This document shows positions 41,197-48,985 of a DNA stretch of 64,000 nt, in pieces. The notes beneath the pieces are model-generated. The model was not told the origin of the DNA. It ran no database searches and worked only from the letters and a program-made list of their open reading frames with translations. The translations under genes and the position numbers were made by a program. The stretch covers positions 124,001 through 188,000 of the forward strand of contig NZ_PPHG01000026.1 in NCBI RefSeq assembly GCF_002904295.1. The letters run 5' to 3'. Source of the stretch: Amycolatopsis sp. CA-128772. Lineage in GTDB: Bacteria > Actinomycetota > Actinomycetes > Mycobacteriales > Pseudonocardiaceae. Position 1 is the first letter of the stretch. Every line of letters starts with the position of its first letter.

Positions 41197-41444
41197 GCAT
41201 CAACTCCATTCCTGAAGCGTCCTCGGGTCGCCGGAGTGGTGTGCCGCAACGGAACATACCCCGGCCGGGACGCGGTTGACGACGTCCGCACGGGTCCTGG
41301 TCCGAGGCTGCACGCGGTATTCGGCGCCGGATTCGACGTCACCTGTTCGTGGTGGCTCGGGACCCGTTCGGTGCTTGTCCGGGGGCTCGCGGCGGCGGCA
41401 TCCTGAACACCGTCCGCCGCCACCGATCACGCCGGGAGACCCTC

Positions 41445-42005
41445 GTGCCGGTCAACGACCTGCTGAAAGCCAAGATCGAGCACGGGTTTTCCCACCTGGA
41501 CGTCGATGGGGACGGGCGGCTCACCGCACAGGACCACGTCCTGATGGGCCGGCGTGCCGCCGAAGCCCTCGGCCACGCGCCCGGTTCGCCGCAGGAACAG
41601 GCCATCATCGACGCCTACCTGCGCATCTGGCGCGAGCTGCACCTGCCCCACATCCCCGGCGGCGGCGACGCCATCTCCCGCGAGCAGTTCATCGCCTCGA
41701 CCGGTTCCCTGGCCGACGACCCGGATGCGGCGCAAGCCGGCCTCGGCGCGCTCGCCGAGGCGTTCCTGGCCATCGCCGACACCGACGCCGACGGCCGCGT
41801 GAGTCCCACCGAGTTCCTGCTGTTCCAGCGCGGCCACTTCCCCGGCCTGACCGAAGCCGAGATCGCCCAGGCATTCACCCACCTGGACACCGACGGCGAC
41901 GGCCACCTCACGGCCGAGGAGTTCACCCGCGCCTGCGTGGAGTTCTGGTCCAGCACCGACCCCGACGCCCCCGGCAACTGGTGGATGGGCCGCAGCTTCA
42001 GCTGA
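41445..42005 (+). CDS. EF-hand calcium-binding protein 2
   Basis: This is a 186-residue protein with clear EF-hand loops DVDGDGRLTAQD, DTDADGRVSPTE and DTDGDGHLTAEE plus one degenerate hand. It has the same overall length and layout as EF-hand protein 1, which it probably duplicates distantly. The GTG at 41445 lies just before the first hand and follows GGGAG. It is divergent from the molybdoenzyme gene, with 248 bp between starts and no gene in the gap. The 228 bp after it, up to the GH44 stop, hold no recognisable gene. Confidence 0.9.
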   Translation: MPVNDLLKAKIEHGFSHLDVDGDGRLTAQDHVLMGRRAAEALGHAPGSPQEQAIIDAYLRIWRELHLPHIPGGGDAISREQFIASTGSLADDPDAAQAGLGALAEAFLAIADTDADGRVSPTEFLLFQRGHFPGLTEAEIAQAFTHLDTDGDGHLTAEEFTRACVEFWSSTDPDAPGNWWMGRSFS

Positions 42006-42233
42006 CGCCGAAGCCGCACGCGGCCGGACCACGGGCAACGGCAGGCGGTGTCGCGCTTCCGTACCTGAATCCGGATTGCCATGCTGGTCGCGGAGCTGCT
42101 GGTGGACGACATTGCTCCGGATGTCGTTCGTGACGTTATCGATCATCTCTTCCTGCGCAGACGTGTCCGCGCCCAAACACCGGAGACCGGGTCCTGCCGG
42201 CGTCTTCGCAGCGAGTTCGCCGCCGGCTGCCCG

Positions 42234-43862
42234 TTACGGCAGGACGAGCAGGGTGATGGAGTTCGCCGGGTAGGTCGTGGTGACGCGGCCGTGGTTCACC
42301 GGCAGATCGCCGCCTCGCGTGATCGAGGAGAGGTCGGCCGCACCGTAGGTGAACCGTTGGGCCTTGCTCTTGCCGGCGGCGCCGGTGATCGACAGCGGGG
42401 CGCTCACGTCGGCGCCGGTCTTGTTGACCACCATGAGCGTCAGGGCCCCGTCGCAGCGGCGTTGCGCGCCGTAGATCGCGAGCTGTCCCTGGTCGGTGCT
42501 GGCCGCCGAGACGCTGATGTCGCCGAACTTGCTTCCGGTGCCGTCGTAGTTGCGGTACATCCGGAACGCGTAGGCGGCGGGATCGGTGGGCTGGGGCTCG
42601 CCCCAGATGGTCGCCAGGTCGAGGCCTTCGCGGCCGAAGATGCCGAGCACGTCGGCCTCGGCCAAGGCGCCGTTGATGTCGTCCAGGGCACCCCAGTTGT
42701 ACTCGGTGATGGCGGTCTTGGTGCCGGGGTTGTACTGGGCGATCCACTGCTTCATCGTGCGGATGAACTGCAGCGGCGGCGCGTTGACGCCGCTCGGGCC
42801 GATCCAGGATTCCTCGACGTAGGCCGGGTCCCACAGGGAGCGGGTCGACCGCAGCCGCAGCGCGTTGGCTTCGGGGGTCTTGTCGCCGCTGATCTGGGGG
42901 TAGTAGTGCTGGTCGAAGTAGTCGAGCAGCCGCTTGCCCGCGGCGCTGCTCGCGTCCTTCATGTTCTTCAGGAACCATTGGGACAGGTTGAGCCCGCCGT
43001 GGGCGGCGGCGTCCGCACCCGGCGCGCACCCGTCCACACCGGACGCAACCCATTCGCAGTAACCCCAGCCCGACGGGCCCAGGACCGCCGCCCGCGGATC
43101 GGCGGCCTTGACGGCCTTTGCGGTCGCGGTGCTCTTGCCGCCCAGTTCGTCGTCGGACACGGGCTGGGGGTGGACGTCGCGGTGCGTGGAGTTCCACAGC
43201 ACCGGTTCGTTGTCGAGTTCGTAGATCGGGACGCCGCCCCGCGCCGCCGGGCCGAATTGGCTCACCAGGTGCGACACCTCAGCACCCGCGAAGGACGCGT
43301 CAGCCGGGATCGAGGTGTCGGTGGGCTCGGCCCCGGTCAGGTTCGTGTTGTCCAGCCGTCCGTTGCCGCAGTTGGCGTCCCACTGGTCGAACGCGTCCTG
43401 GGCGGGGAAGCGGGTGGCCGGGAAACCGCAGGCGTGTGGCGACGACGGCGAGTCCTTCGCCACCCAGCCGGACATCGGCAGCGTGACCACCTGCTTGATT
43501 CCGCGGTCGCGGTTGCGCTGGACGTACGCTTCGAGCGTGTTGTCCGGGCCGGCGACGATGTTTTCGAAGTACCAGTCGCTGCCGGTGTTGTAGGTGTGGT
43601 TGGTGAAGTTGTAGCGGCTGCTCGCGTTGCCGCCCCAGCGCGAGACCGGGGTGCCGAGCTCGGCGACCAGCGCGGGATCGCCGCCGTTCATCCCGTAGAT
43701 GTCGGGGCTGATCGCGTGCCGGGCCGCGAAGAGGTCCACCGACAGGCTGACCCCGGCGGCGGAAGCCGGTGGTGCTCCGGTGGTCAAGAGCGCCGCCACC
43801 AGGCAACCGCCCGCGGCGAGGGGCGTGCCGGACCGTACGCGATTCCGCCGCTGAGCAGCCAC
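42234..43862 (-). CDS. Secreted GH44 endoglucanase/xyloglucanase
   Basis: This is a 542-residue glycoside hydrolase family 44 enzyme that cuts beta-1,4-glucans outside the cell. A signal peptide is visible (RRNRVRSGTPLAAGGCLVAA, then LLTTGAPPASA). The GH44 signature YGMNGGDPALVAELGTPVSR is followed by WGGNASSRYNF. The likely acid/base Glu is in ELDNEPVLW and the nucleophile in ITEYNWGALDD. No cellulose-binding module follows the catalytic and beta-sandwich domains. The GTG at 43862 is preferred because AGGAG lies 7 nt upstream; the longer frame would start inside the operator. Control by cellobiose is suggested by the CebR-type box just upstream. Confidence 0.92.
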   Translation of the reverse strand: MAAQRRNRVRSGTPLAAGGCLVAALLTTGAPPASAAGVSLSVDLFAARHAISPDIYGMNGGDPALVAELGTPVSRWGGNASSRYNFTNHTYNTGSDWYFENIVAGPDNTLEAYVQRNRDRGIKQVVTLPMSGWVAKDSPSSPHACGFPATRFPAQDAFDQWDANCGNGRLDNTNLTGAEPTDTSIPADASFAGAEVSHLVSQFGPAARGGVPIYELDNEPVLWNSTHRDVHPQPVSDDELGGKSTATAKAVKAADPRAAVLGPSGWGYCEWVASGVDGCAPGADAAAHGGLNLSQWFLKNMKDASSAAGKRLLDYFDQHYYPQISGDKTPEANALRLRSTRSLWDPAYVEESWIGPSGVNAPPLQFIRTMKQWIAQYNPGTKTAITEYNWGALDDINGALAEADVLGIFGREGLDLATIWGEPQPTDPAAYAFRMYRNYDGTGSKFGDISVSAASTDQGQLAIYGAQRRCDGALTLMVVNKTGADVSAPLSITGAAGKSKAQRFTYGAADLSSITRGGDLPVNHGRVTTTYPANSITLLVLP

Positions 43863-43883
43863 GGGGAGACTCCTGACGTCGAT

Positions 43884-43903
43884 GTGTGGGAGCGCTCCCA
43901 CAC
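43884..43903. promoter_or_regulatory. CebR-type operator upstream of the GH44 gene
   Basis: GTGTGGGAGCGCTCCCACAC is a perfect 20-bp palindrome whose core TGGGAGCGCTCCCA is identical to the known box of CebR, the LacI-family cellobiose-responsive repressor of cellulase genes in streptomycetes. It lies about 22 bp upstream of the GH44 start codon, a position suited to repression. The cebR gene is not in the window. Confidence 0.9.
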
Positions 43904-43991
43904 GATACCGGTCAGGTGCCGGTCGTCAATCGGCCGGGTGGAAGGACCGGCTGCGCCTACGCCCGGTGGCGGTCATCCGCTGGGCGCAGGT

Positions 43992-44250
43992 TCAAGGTGC
44001 AGCATGGGGGGGCCGCCGCCGGAGGCCCGGAATCCGGACAGGTCGACGGACGGTGACTCCGAGCGGCGGGACTTCGCTCAGGGCCGCCATCATCGCCACC
44101 TGGTAGCGGTCGTGCTCGAAGATCCGGCCCTCCGCCGGGTGTTGCCGGCCGGCGATCTCTTCGGCGTTCGAGCCGTCGGCGTCGGCGATGACCCGGCAGC
44201 CGGGGTCCGTGTCGATCGTTTCGTGGCCGCAACCTTTCAGGATGAATCGG
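43992..44250 (-). pseudogene. Possible small gene fragment of unknown origin
   Basis: The minus strand reads GRFILKGCGHETIDTDPGCR and continues through HDRYQVAMMAALSEVPPLGV for about 85 residues with normal codon use, but has no in-frame start with a ribosome binding site. I do not recognise it. The rest of the interval 43904-44290 shows no gene. Confidence 0.25.
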
Positions 44251-44290
44251 CCGGCATTTCTTGTCGATGTCGTGTCGCGAGGTCCACCCG

Positions 44291-45055
44291 TCAGTGTGGC
44301 GCCGGGACGGCCACCCGGACCCCGGGCAGCGCGATGCGCACCTCGATGTCCGGAGCGATGCGGGCGACGGCGTCGGCGTAGTGGCGCGGGTCCTGGTCGG
44401 CCTGGGTGATCATGCGGTCGCCGAGGTAGCCGCTGTGGAACGCGTAATGGTGGGGGATCGCCAGCGCCGGCCGCAGGACGGCGGTCAGCTCCGCCGCCTG
44501 CTCGGCGTCCATCACCACCTGGCGCAGGTTCGCCGGCCGGACGCAGAGGCCGTTGGTGGGCAGGATCGTCAGGTCGACCGGTCCTAGGCGGCCGGGAATT
44601 TCGTCGAGTCCGGGCACCCGCAGCGAGTCGCCGCCGAAGAACACGGTCCGGCCGCCCGCCTGGAGGACGAACGTCACCTCGTGGACGCCGTGCTCGCCGG
44701 GGGTGGCGGTGACCGTGAGGTCGCCGACCCGGGCCGACTCCCACGCCTCGATGGTGTGCAGGACGCGGAACCCCTTCTCCCGGGCGAGGGCGGTCACGGT
44801 GCCCGGCCCGATGAGCGGGGTGCCCGGGTCGAGGCCGCCGGCGAGGAGGGCGTCGAGGTCGCAGTGGTCGTAGTGCTCGTGGCTGATCACGACCGCGTCG
44901 AGCCGGCCGAGGGCGGACACGGGTGCCGCGAGCCGCTCGCCCGGGTGGTAGGTGGCCGTCTCGGTGAACCAGGGGTCGGTGAGGACCCGCAGGTCGCCGA
45001 ACTCGATCAGCTGGCACGCGTGGGCGATCCGGGTGACCGCGAGGGGAGTGCTCAT
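44291..45055 (-). CDS. MBL-fold metallo-hydrolase (UlaG-like)
   Basis: This is a 254-residue cytoplasmic protein of the metallo-beta-lactamase fold. The metal-binding motif HEHYDHCD is intact, with further ligands in TPGEHGVHE, FFGGDSLR and IPHHYAFHSG. The arrangement resembles the UlaG/lactonase-like branch that acts on esters, lactones or phosphodiesters; the substrate is unknown. The ATG follows AAAGGAG at 8 nt. It lies 25 bp downstream of the alpha/beta hydrolase gene on the same strand, so the two form an operon probably controlled by the divergent MarR gene. Confidence 0.9.
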   Translation of the reverse strand: MSTPLAVTRIAHACQLIEFGDLRVLTDPWFTETATYHPGERLAAPVSALGRLDAVVISHEHYDHCDLDALLAGGLDPGTPLIGPGTVTALAREKGFRVLHTIEAWESARVGDLTVTATPGEHGVHEVTFVLQAGGRTVFFGGDSLRVPGLDEIPGRLGPVDLTILPTNGLCVRPANLRQVVMDAEQAAELTAVLRPALAIPHHYAFHSGYLGDRMITQADQDPRHYADAVARIAPDIEVRIALPGVRVAVPAPH

Positions 45056-45080
45056 GCCGGGTGCTCCTTTCCGGGAACGG

Positions 45081-45863
45081 TCAGCCGGTGATGGCGCCGA
45101 GGAGTTCTTCGGGCGTCTCGACCTGCGGCAGGTGGCCGGACCGGGGGAGCACGGTGAACTTCGCCATCGGGATCGCCGCGGCGTAAGCCTTGCCGTACTC
45201 GGTGCTGACGATCCCGTCGCTCTCGCCCCAGATGACGTGGACGGGCAGGTCGTCGAGCGTGCGCAGCCGGTCCAGCAGGGTCGGGTCGGACATGGCCGGG
45301 CCGGTGTACGAGATCAGCGCCTGGACGTCCGGGCCCGGCCCGGTCCCACCGCCGGCGGGCGGCGCCGGAGCCTTGCGGGGGTCGTGGAAGGACAGTTTGC
45401 CCAGTTCGGCGGGCGCGAGGCCGGCGACGCTGGTCACGGGGTGCCCTTCGACCTCGACCCCGATACCGTCGACGATCACCGCACCGCTGACGCGCGGGCT
45501 GCCCAGCAGCGCGATCTCGGCGGCCAGCCAGCCGCCGAAGGAGTTGCCGATCACGGTGACGTCGTCGAGGCCGAGTTCGTCGAGCAGGCCGGCGTAGGCC
45601 GCCGCGAGCGCACGGGTCGAGTCCACGCCCGGCAGCCGCGGGGTGCCCGCGAAGCCGGGGTGGGTCGGGGTCAGCACGCGGGAGTGCGTGCGCTGGGCGA
45701 GCAGGTCGGCGAAGCCGGTCACCGTTGCCGGTCCGCCGCCGCCGTGCAGGAGCAGGAAGGGCCGGGTGTGGTCGCGATCTTCGACGGTCACCGCGCCGCC
45801 GGCGGCAGGCGCGGTGAGGGTGCGGGTGGGCCGGAGGGTTCCGGCGGGGACGGAGTTGCGCAT
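45081..45863 (-). CDS. Alpha/beta hydrolase
   Basis: This is a 260-residue hydrolase. It has the oxyanion loop LLLHGGGGPATV, the nucleophile elbow GNSFGGW near residue 110, an Asp in WGESDGIV and a His in SGHLPQVE, a complete triad. The fold resembles lactonases, esterases and C-C hydrolases of small organic compounds. The ATG at 45863 is preceded by AAGGAG at 7 nt. It is first in an operon with the MBL-fold gene and divergent from the MarR gene across about 80 bp, so it is the likely MarR target. Confidence 0.9.
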   Translation of the reverse strand: MRNSVPAGTLRPTRTLTAPAAGGAVTVEDRDHTRPFLLLHGGGGPATVTGFADLLAQRTHSRVLTPTHPGFAGTPRLPGVDSTRALAAAYAGLLDELGLDDVTVIGNSFGGWLAAEIALLGSPRVSGAVIVDGIGVEVEGHPVTSVAGLAPAELGKLSFHDPRKAPAPPAGGGTGPGPDVQALISYTGPAMSDPTLLDRLRTLDDLPVHVIWGESDGIVSTEYGKAYAAAIPMAKFTVLPRSGHLPQVETPEELLGAITG

Positions 45864-45943
45864 CGGATGGCTCCTTGTGGGCTATGCTGTCTAAGCAACC
45901 TTATATAAATATCCTTATTTCGCCAAGGGTGAGGAGGCCGCCG
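45864..45943. promoter_or_regulatory. AT-rich divergent promoter/operator of hydrolase and MarR genes
   Basis: Around 45898-45921 the sequence drops to an AT-rich run (CCTTATATAAATATCCTTAT), striking in this high-GC DNA. It contains an approximate palindrome ATATAAATAT and two CCTTAT direct repeats, fitting overlapping promoters and a MarR-type site. GAGGAGG at 45931-45937 is the ribosome binding site of the MarR gene and fixes its start at the GTG at 45944. Confidence 0.6.
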
Positions 45944-46378
45944 GTGGTGGGTTACGCTGCGTCGGTGTCGCCGTCGCTTCAGGAGATCGGGCTCGCTGTG
46001 AAGCGGCTGCAGTGGCGCCACCACCGCGAGGCCAACCGCCGCCTCGCCGGGCACGGGCTTTCCCTGGTGCAGTGGGACGTTCTCCGGCACCTGCACCAGC
46101 AGCCGGACGCCACCCTGCACACGCTGGCGGAACTGACCTTCCAGACCGACCAGTCGATGGGCACCCTCGCCAAACGCATGATCGAGCGAGGCCTGCTGAA
46201 ACGGGCCGACGGACCCGGCCGAGCCACCCGCCACGAGCTGACCGGCGAAGGCGAGCGCGCCTTCGAAGCCGGATCGCTCGTCCTCGAATCCGTCTTGGCC
46301 GAGACCGTCGGCGCACTGACCGATGCCGAGCGGGTCACCCTGCACGAGCTACTGCTCAAAGCCGCCGGACAGCGGTGA
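45944..46378 (+). CDS. MarR-family transcriptional regulator
   Basis: This is a 144-residue winged-helix regulator. It shows the MarR layout: helix LQEIGLAVKRLQWRHHREAN, recognition region LHTLAELTFQTDQSMGTLAK, and wing GLLKRADGPGRATRHELT. The GTG at 45944 follows GAGGAGG at 6 nt; the open frame extends upstream into the divergent promoter. It probably represses itself and the divergent hydrolase and MBL-fold operon and is released by a small ligand; this is the family pattern and not directly visible here. Confidence 0.9.
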   Translation: MVGYAASVSPSLQEIGLAVKRLQWRHHREANRRLAGHGLSLVQWDVLRHLHQQPDATLHTLAELTFQTDQSMGTLAKRMIERGLLKRADGPGRATRHELTGEGERAFEAGSLVLESVLAETVGALTDAERVTLHELLLKAAGQR

Positions 46379-46461
46379 CCGGCGCGGCCTCGGCTTCGTC
46401 CACCGACACGCGTGACCCGGTGAACATCAGCGCGGGCGCGTAGCCGGCCTCCGGCGGCTGG

Positions 46462-46854
46462 TCACTGCTCGGCAATCCACGCGCCGGCGCGGCCGTCCCG
46501 CCGGATCGGGATGCGCAGCACGGTGCCCCGGTCGAGGTTCGTGGCCCACACCGCGCCGCCGCGCAGCTTCAGGCCGTTGGCGCTGCCGGGGGCCTGCCCA
46601 ACGGCCTGGCCCTCGACCAGGACACCGGCCCTGTACGTCACGGACTCGGTGCTGGCACCACGCGGCGCTCGACGACCCCGGCGAAGGTGGCCCTCGTCCG
46701 GCCCGACGGGAGCCACTCGATCGTGCTCACCCCGGCCGACGGCCTGCAGAACCCCACTTCGGTGGCCGTCCGCGGCCGCACCGTCCACGTGTTCAGCGCC
46801 GCGTACGTGACCGGGCGGGATCCGAACCTCGTCGTCGCCTACCTCGGCTGCTGA
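46462..46854. pseudogene. Scrambled SMP-30/NHL-like gene with an internal inversion
   Basis: Three pieces of one SMP-30-like (gluconolactonase-type) gene are visible out of order. On the minus strand, 46462-46590 encodes PGSANGLKLRGGAVWATNLD and IPIRRDGRAG up to a stop. On the plus strand, about 46585-46655 encodes LPNGLALDQDTG and, after a frame change, LYVTDSVL. On the plus strand, 46681-46854 encodes VALVRPDGSHSIVLTPADGL and VFSAAYVTGRDPNL to a stop. In intact relatives the order is LPNGLALD, ANGLKL, VRPDG in one frame. The middle piece has therefore been flipped. The gene cannot make the full protein. Confidence 0.65.
46570..46608. repeat. 11-bp inverted repeat at the inversion junction
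   Basis: CAGGCCGTTGG (46570-46580) and CCAACGGCCTG (46598-46608) are perfect inverse copies. Both encode the NGL motif of the two adjoining SMP-30 fragments in opposite orientation. Pairing between two NGL motifs of the original gene could have produced the inversion. Confidence 0.65.
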
Positions 46855-48026
46855 CCGACCTCCTTCGTCGCCCGGCCGGTCCTTCCCCCGACCGTCGTCC
46901 ACACCAGCAGCGCCGCGGTGACGTAGGCCGCCGTCATCGTGGCGCTCATCGACAGCGCCCCCGGGCCCTTCAGCGACACCAGGGGGCCGACCAGCGGGCC
47001 GACCGCGAAGGCCGACATCCCCAGCAATGCCGCGGCCGCACCCGCGCGGGGGCCGTGGTCGGTCAGGGCCAGGGCCGAACCGTTGGGCTGGGTGGCGCCG
47101 CCGGTGAACAAGATGACCGCCAGCGGGATCAGCACTCCCGCCAGGCCCGCGCCGAGGAGGGCCGCCGACAGCATGGCCGCCGCGGCCAGGGCCGTGACCG
47201 TGGTGGCGATGAGGTACATGCGGGCCGGTCCGAGCCGGCGCACCACCGCGCGGTTGACCTGTGCGCCGAGGATGGACATCGCCGCGTTCGCCGCGAAGCA
47301 CAGGCTGAAGGTGCGGGCTGACAACGAAAAGCCGTCTTGCAGGACGAAGCTGACCGACGTCAGGTACGTGAAGAAACCGGCGCCGCCGCAGGCGCCGACC
47401 AGCAGGTAGCGGACGAACAGCCGGTCGCGCAGGAGCACGCCGAACTCGGCCGGGCGGCCCCGGGCGCCCGGGGACAGCGTCTCCGGCAGGGAAACCAGCG
47501 CCAGGAGGAACAACGCCGACCCGATGCCGGCGAGGACGACGAAGATGCCCCGCCAGCCGATCCACGCCTCCAGCTGGCCGCCCGCCAGCGGTGCGACGAT
47601 CGGGGCCAGCGCGCCGACCGTGGTGAGCAACGCCAGCAGCTGGACCAGCTCGATCCCGGACGCGACGTCGCGGGCGATCGCCAGGGACAGCACGATCCCC
47701 GCCGAGCCGCACAGGCCCTGCAACAGCCGGGCCACCAGCAGCACCTCGATCGACGGCGCCACCGCGCAGACCAGCGACAGCACGGCGAACAACGCCGTTC
47801 CGGCCAGCAGCGGGCGCCGCCGGCCGAAGCGGTCGCTGAGCGGGCCCACCGCCAGCTGGCCGAACGCCAGGCCGAGCATGCAGATCGACATCGTCGCCTG
47901 GGCGAGGCTCGTCGACGTGTGCAGGTCGGCCGCCAGGCGGGGCAGGGCGGGCAGGTAGAGGTCCATCGAGATCGGCCCGAAGATCTCCAGCAGCCCGAGG
48001 ACCACCGCCAGCCGGCGCCGGTTCAC
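46839..48026 (-). CDS. MFS drug transporter, Bcr/CflA type
   Basis: This is a 395-residue membrane protein with about twelve hydrophobic segments. The loop after helix 2 reads GPLSDRFGRRRPLL, the MFS signature, and the N-terminus LGLLEIFGPISMDLYLPALP is characteristic of the Bcr/CflA drug exporter branch. It should pump a small hydrophobic molecule out in exchange for protons. The GTG start overlaps the stop of the esterase gene as GTGA, so it is the last gene of the ADH-AKR-esterase operon. Its end runs 16 bp into the SMP-30 remnant. Confidence 0.92.
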   Translation of the reverse strand: MNRRRLAVVLGLLEIFGPISMDLYLPALPRLAADLHTSTSLAQATMSICMLGLAFGQLAVGPLSDRFGRRRPLLAGTALFAVLSLVCAVAPSIEVLLVARLLQGLCGSAGIVLSLAIARDVASGIELVQLLALLTTVGALAPIVAPLAGGQLEAWIGWRGIFVVLAGIGSALFLLALVSLPETLSPGARGRPAEFGVLLRDRLFVRYLLVGACGGAGFFTYLTSVSFVLQDGFSLSARTFSLCFAANAAMSILGAQVNRAVVRRLGPARMYLIATTVTALAAAAMLSAALLGAGLAGVLIPLAVILFTGGATQPNGSALALTDHGPRAGAAAALLGMSAFAVGPLVGPLVSLKGPGALSMSATMTAAYVTAALLVWTTVGGRTGRATKEVGQQPR

Positions 48027-48985
48027 GAGAGGAGTCGCCGCAGCCAGGAAAGCCGGGCCGCGGCGGCGGCGCGCGACACCTCCGCGCCGGGGGAGAAGCC
48101 GGCGAACGCGTGGTAGCCGCCGTTCCAGACGTGCAGCTCGGCCGGCCCGCCGGTGGCCCAGATCCGCAGGGCGTACTCGGTCGCCTCGTCGCGGAACACC
48201 TCCGCCGCGCCCACGTCGATGAAGGCCGGCGGCAGGTTCGAGAGGTCCCGGGCGCGGGCCGGGACCGCGTACGGCGACGCCTCCTCCGTGCCGCGCAACG
48301 GGCCGAGCAGCGCGTTCCAGCCGGTGTCGTTGTTGGTGCGGTCCCACGCGCCGATCCCGTCGTACTGGCGGGCCGACGCCGTCGCGTTCCGGTCGTCGAT
48401 CATCGGGCACAGCAGCACCTGCCCGAGCAGGTGCGGGCCGCCGCGGTCGCGGGCCATGAGCGCGACGCCGGCGGACAGGCCGCCGCCCGCGCTGGCCCCG
48501 GTCACGACGATCCGCGCCGGGTCGGCGCCCAGCTCGGCCGCGTGCTTCGCCAGCCACACCAGGCCCGCGTAGCAGTCCTCGACCGCGGCCGGGGCGGGGT
48601 GCTCCGGCGCCAGCCGGTACTCCACCGAGACGCCGACCGCGCCGAACCGCAGCACGTCGTCGACCAGGCCGTCGATGCCGAAGAACCGGTTGCCGAGGAT
48701 CATGCCGCCGCCGTGGATGGCGTAGAACGCGGGTGCTCCGGTGACGCCGCCGCGCGGCCGGATGATCGTCAGCGTGATGTCCGGCGCGCCCGGCGGTCCG
48801 GGGACCGTGCGCTCCTCGACGTCGACGGGCCGGTCGCCGACCTGCTGCGCCAACGGCGGGACGATGGTGGCGAAGTGGGCCCGGTTCTCCAGGATCGTGT
48901 CCGCGCGCAGCGGGATCCGCTCGACCAGCTCGAGGAACGCGGCCAGGCCCGGCTCGAGTTCCGGGTCGTAGGGGACCGGCTTCAC
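48023..48985 (-). CDS. HSL-family alpha/beta hydrolase (esterase) 1
   Basis: This is a 320-residue esterase of the hormone-sensitive lipase group. It shows the oxyanion motif HGGGM, the nucleophile in GASAGGGLSAGVAL, Asp in VGAAEVFRDE and His in NGGYHAFAG. It is clearly related to the next gene (esterase 2), with about the same length and shared phrases such as SVEYRLAPEHP and LLCPMIDD, so the two are a tandem duplication. The GTG start overlaps the upstream stop as GTGA and the stop overlaps the MFS start the same way. The substrate is unknown. Confidence 0.92.
   Translation of the reverse strand: MKPVPYDPELEPGLAAFLELVERIPLRADTILENRAHFATIVPPLAQQVGDRPVDVEERTVPGPPGAPDITLTIIRPRGGVTGAPAFYAIHGGGMILGNRFFGIDGLVDDVLRFGAVGVSVEYRLAPEHPAPAAVEDCYAGLVWLAKHAAELGADPARIVVTGASAGGGLSAGVALMARDRGGPHLLGQVLLCPMIDDRNATASARQYDGIGAWDRTNNDTGWNALLGPLRGTEEASPYAVPARARDLSNLPPAFIDVGAAEVFRDEATEYALRIWATGGPAELHVWNGGYHAFAGFSPGAEVSRAAAAARLSWLRRLLS

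Noticed and set aside
43863..43901. Longer start of the GH44 gene at 43901
   Set aside because: It would begin inside the CebR palindrome and place extra residues before a normal signal peptide; the GTG at 43862 has AGGAG in front.
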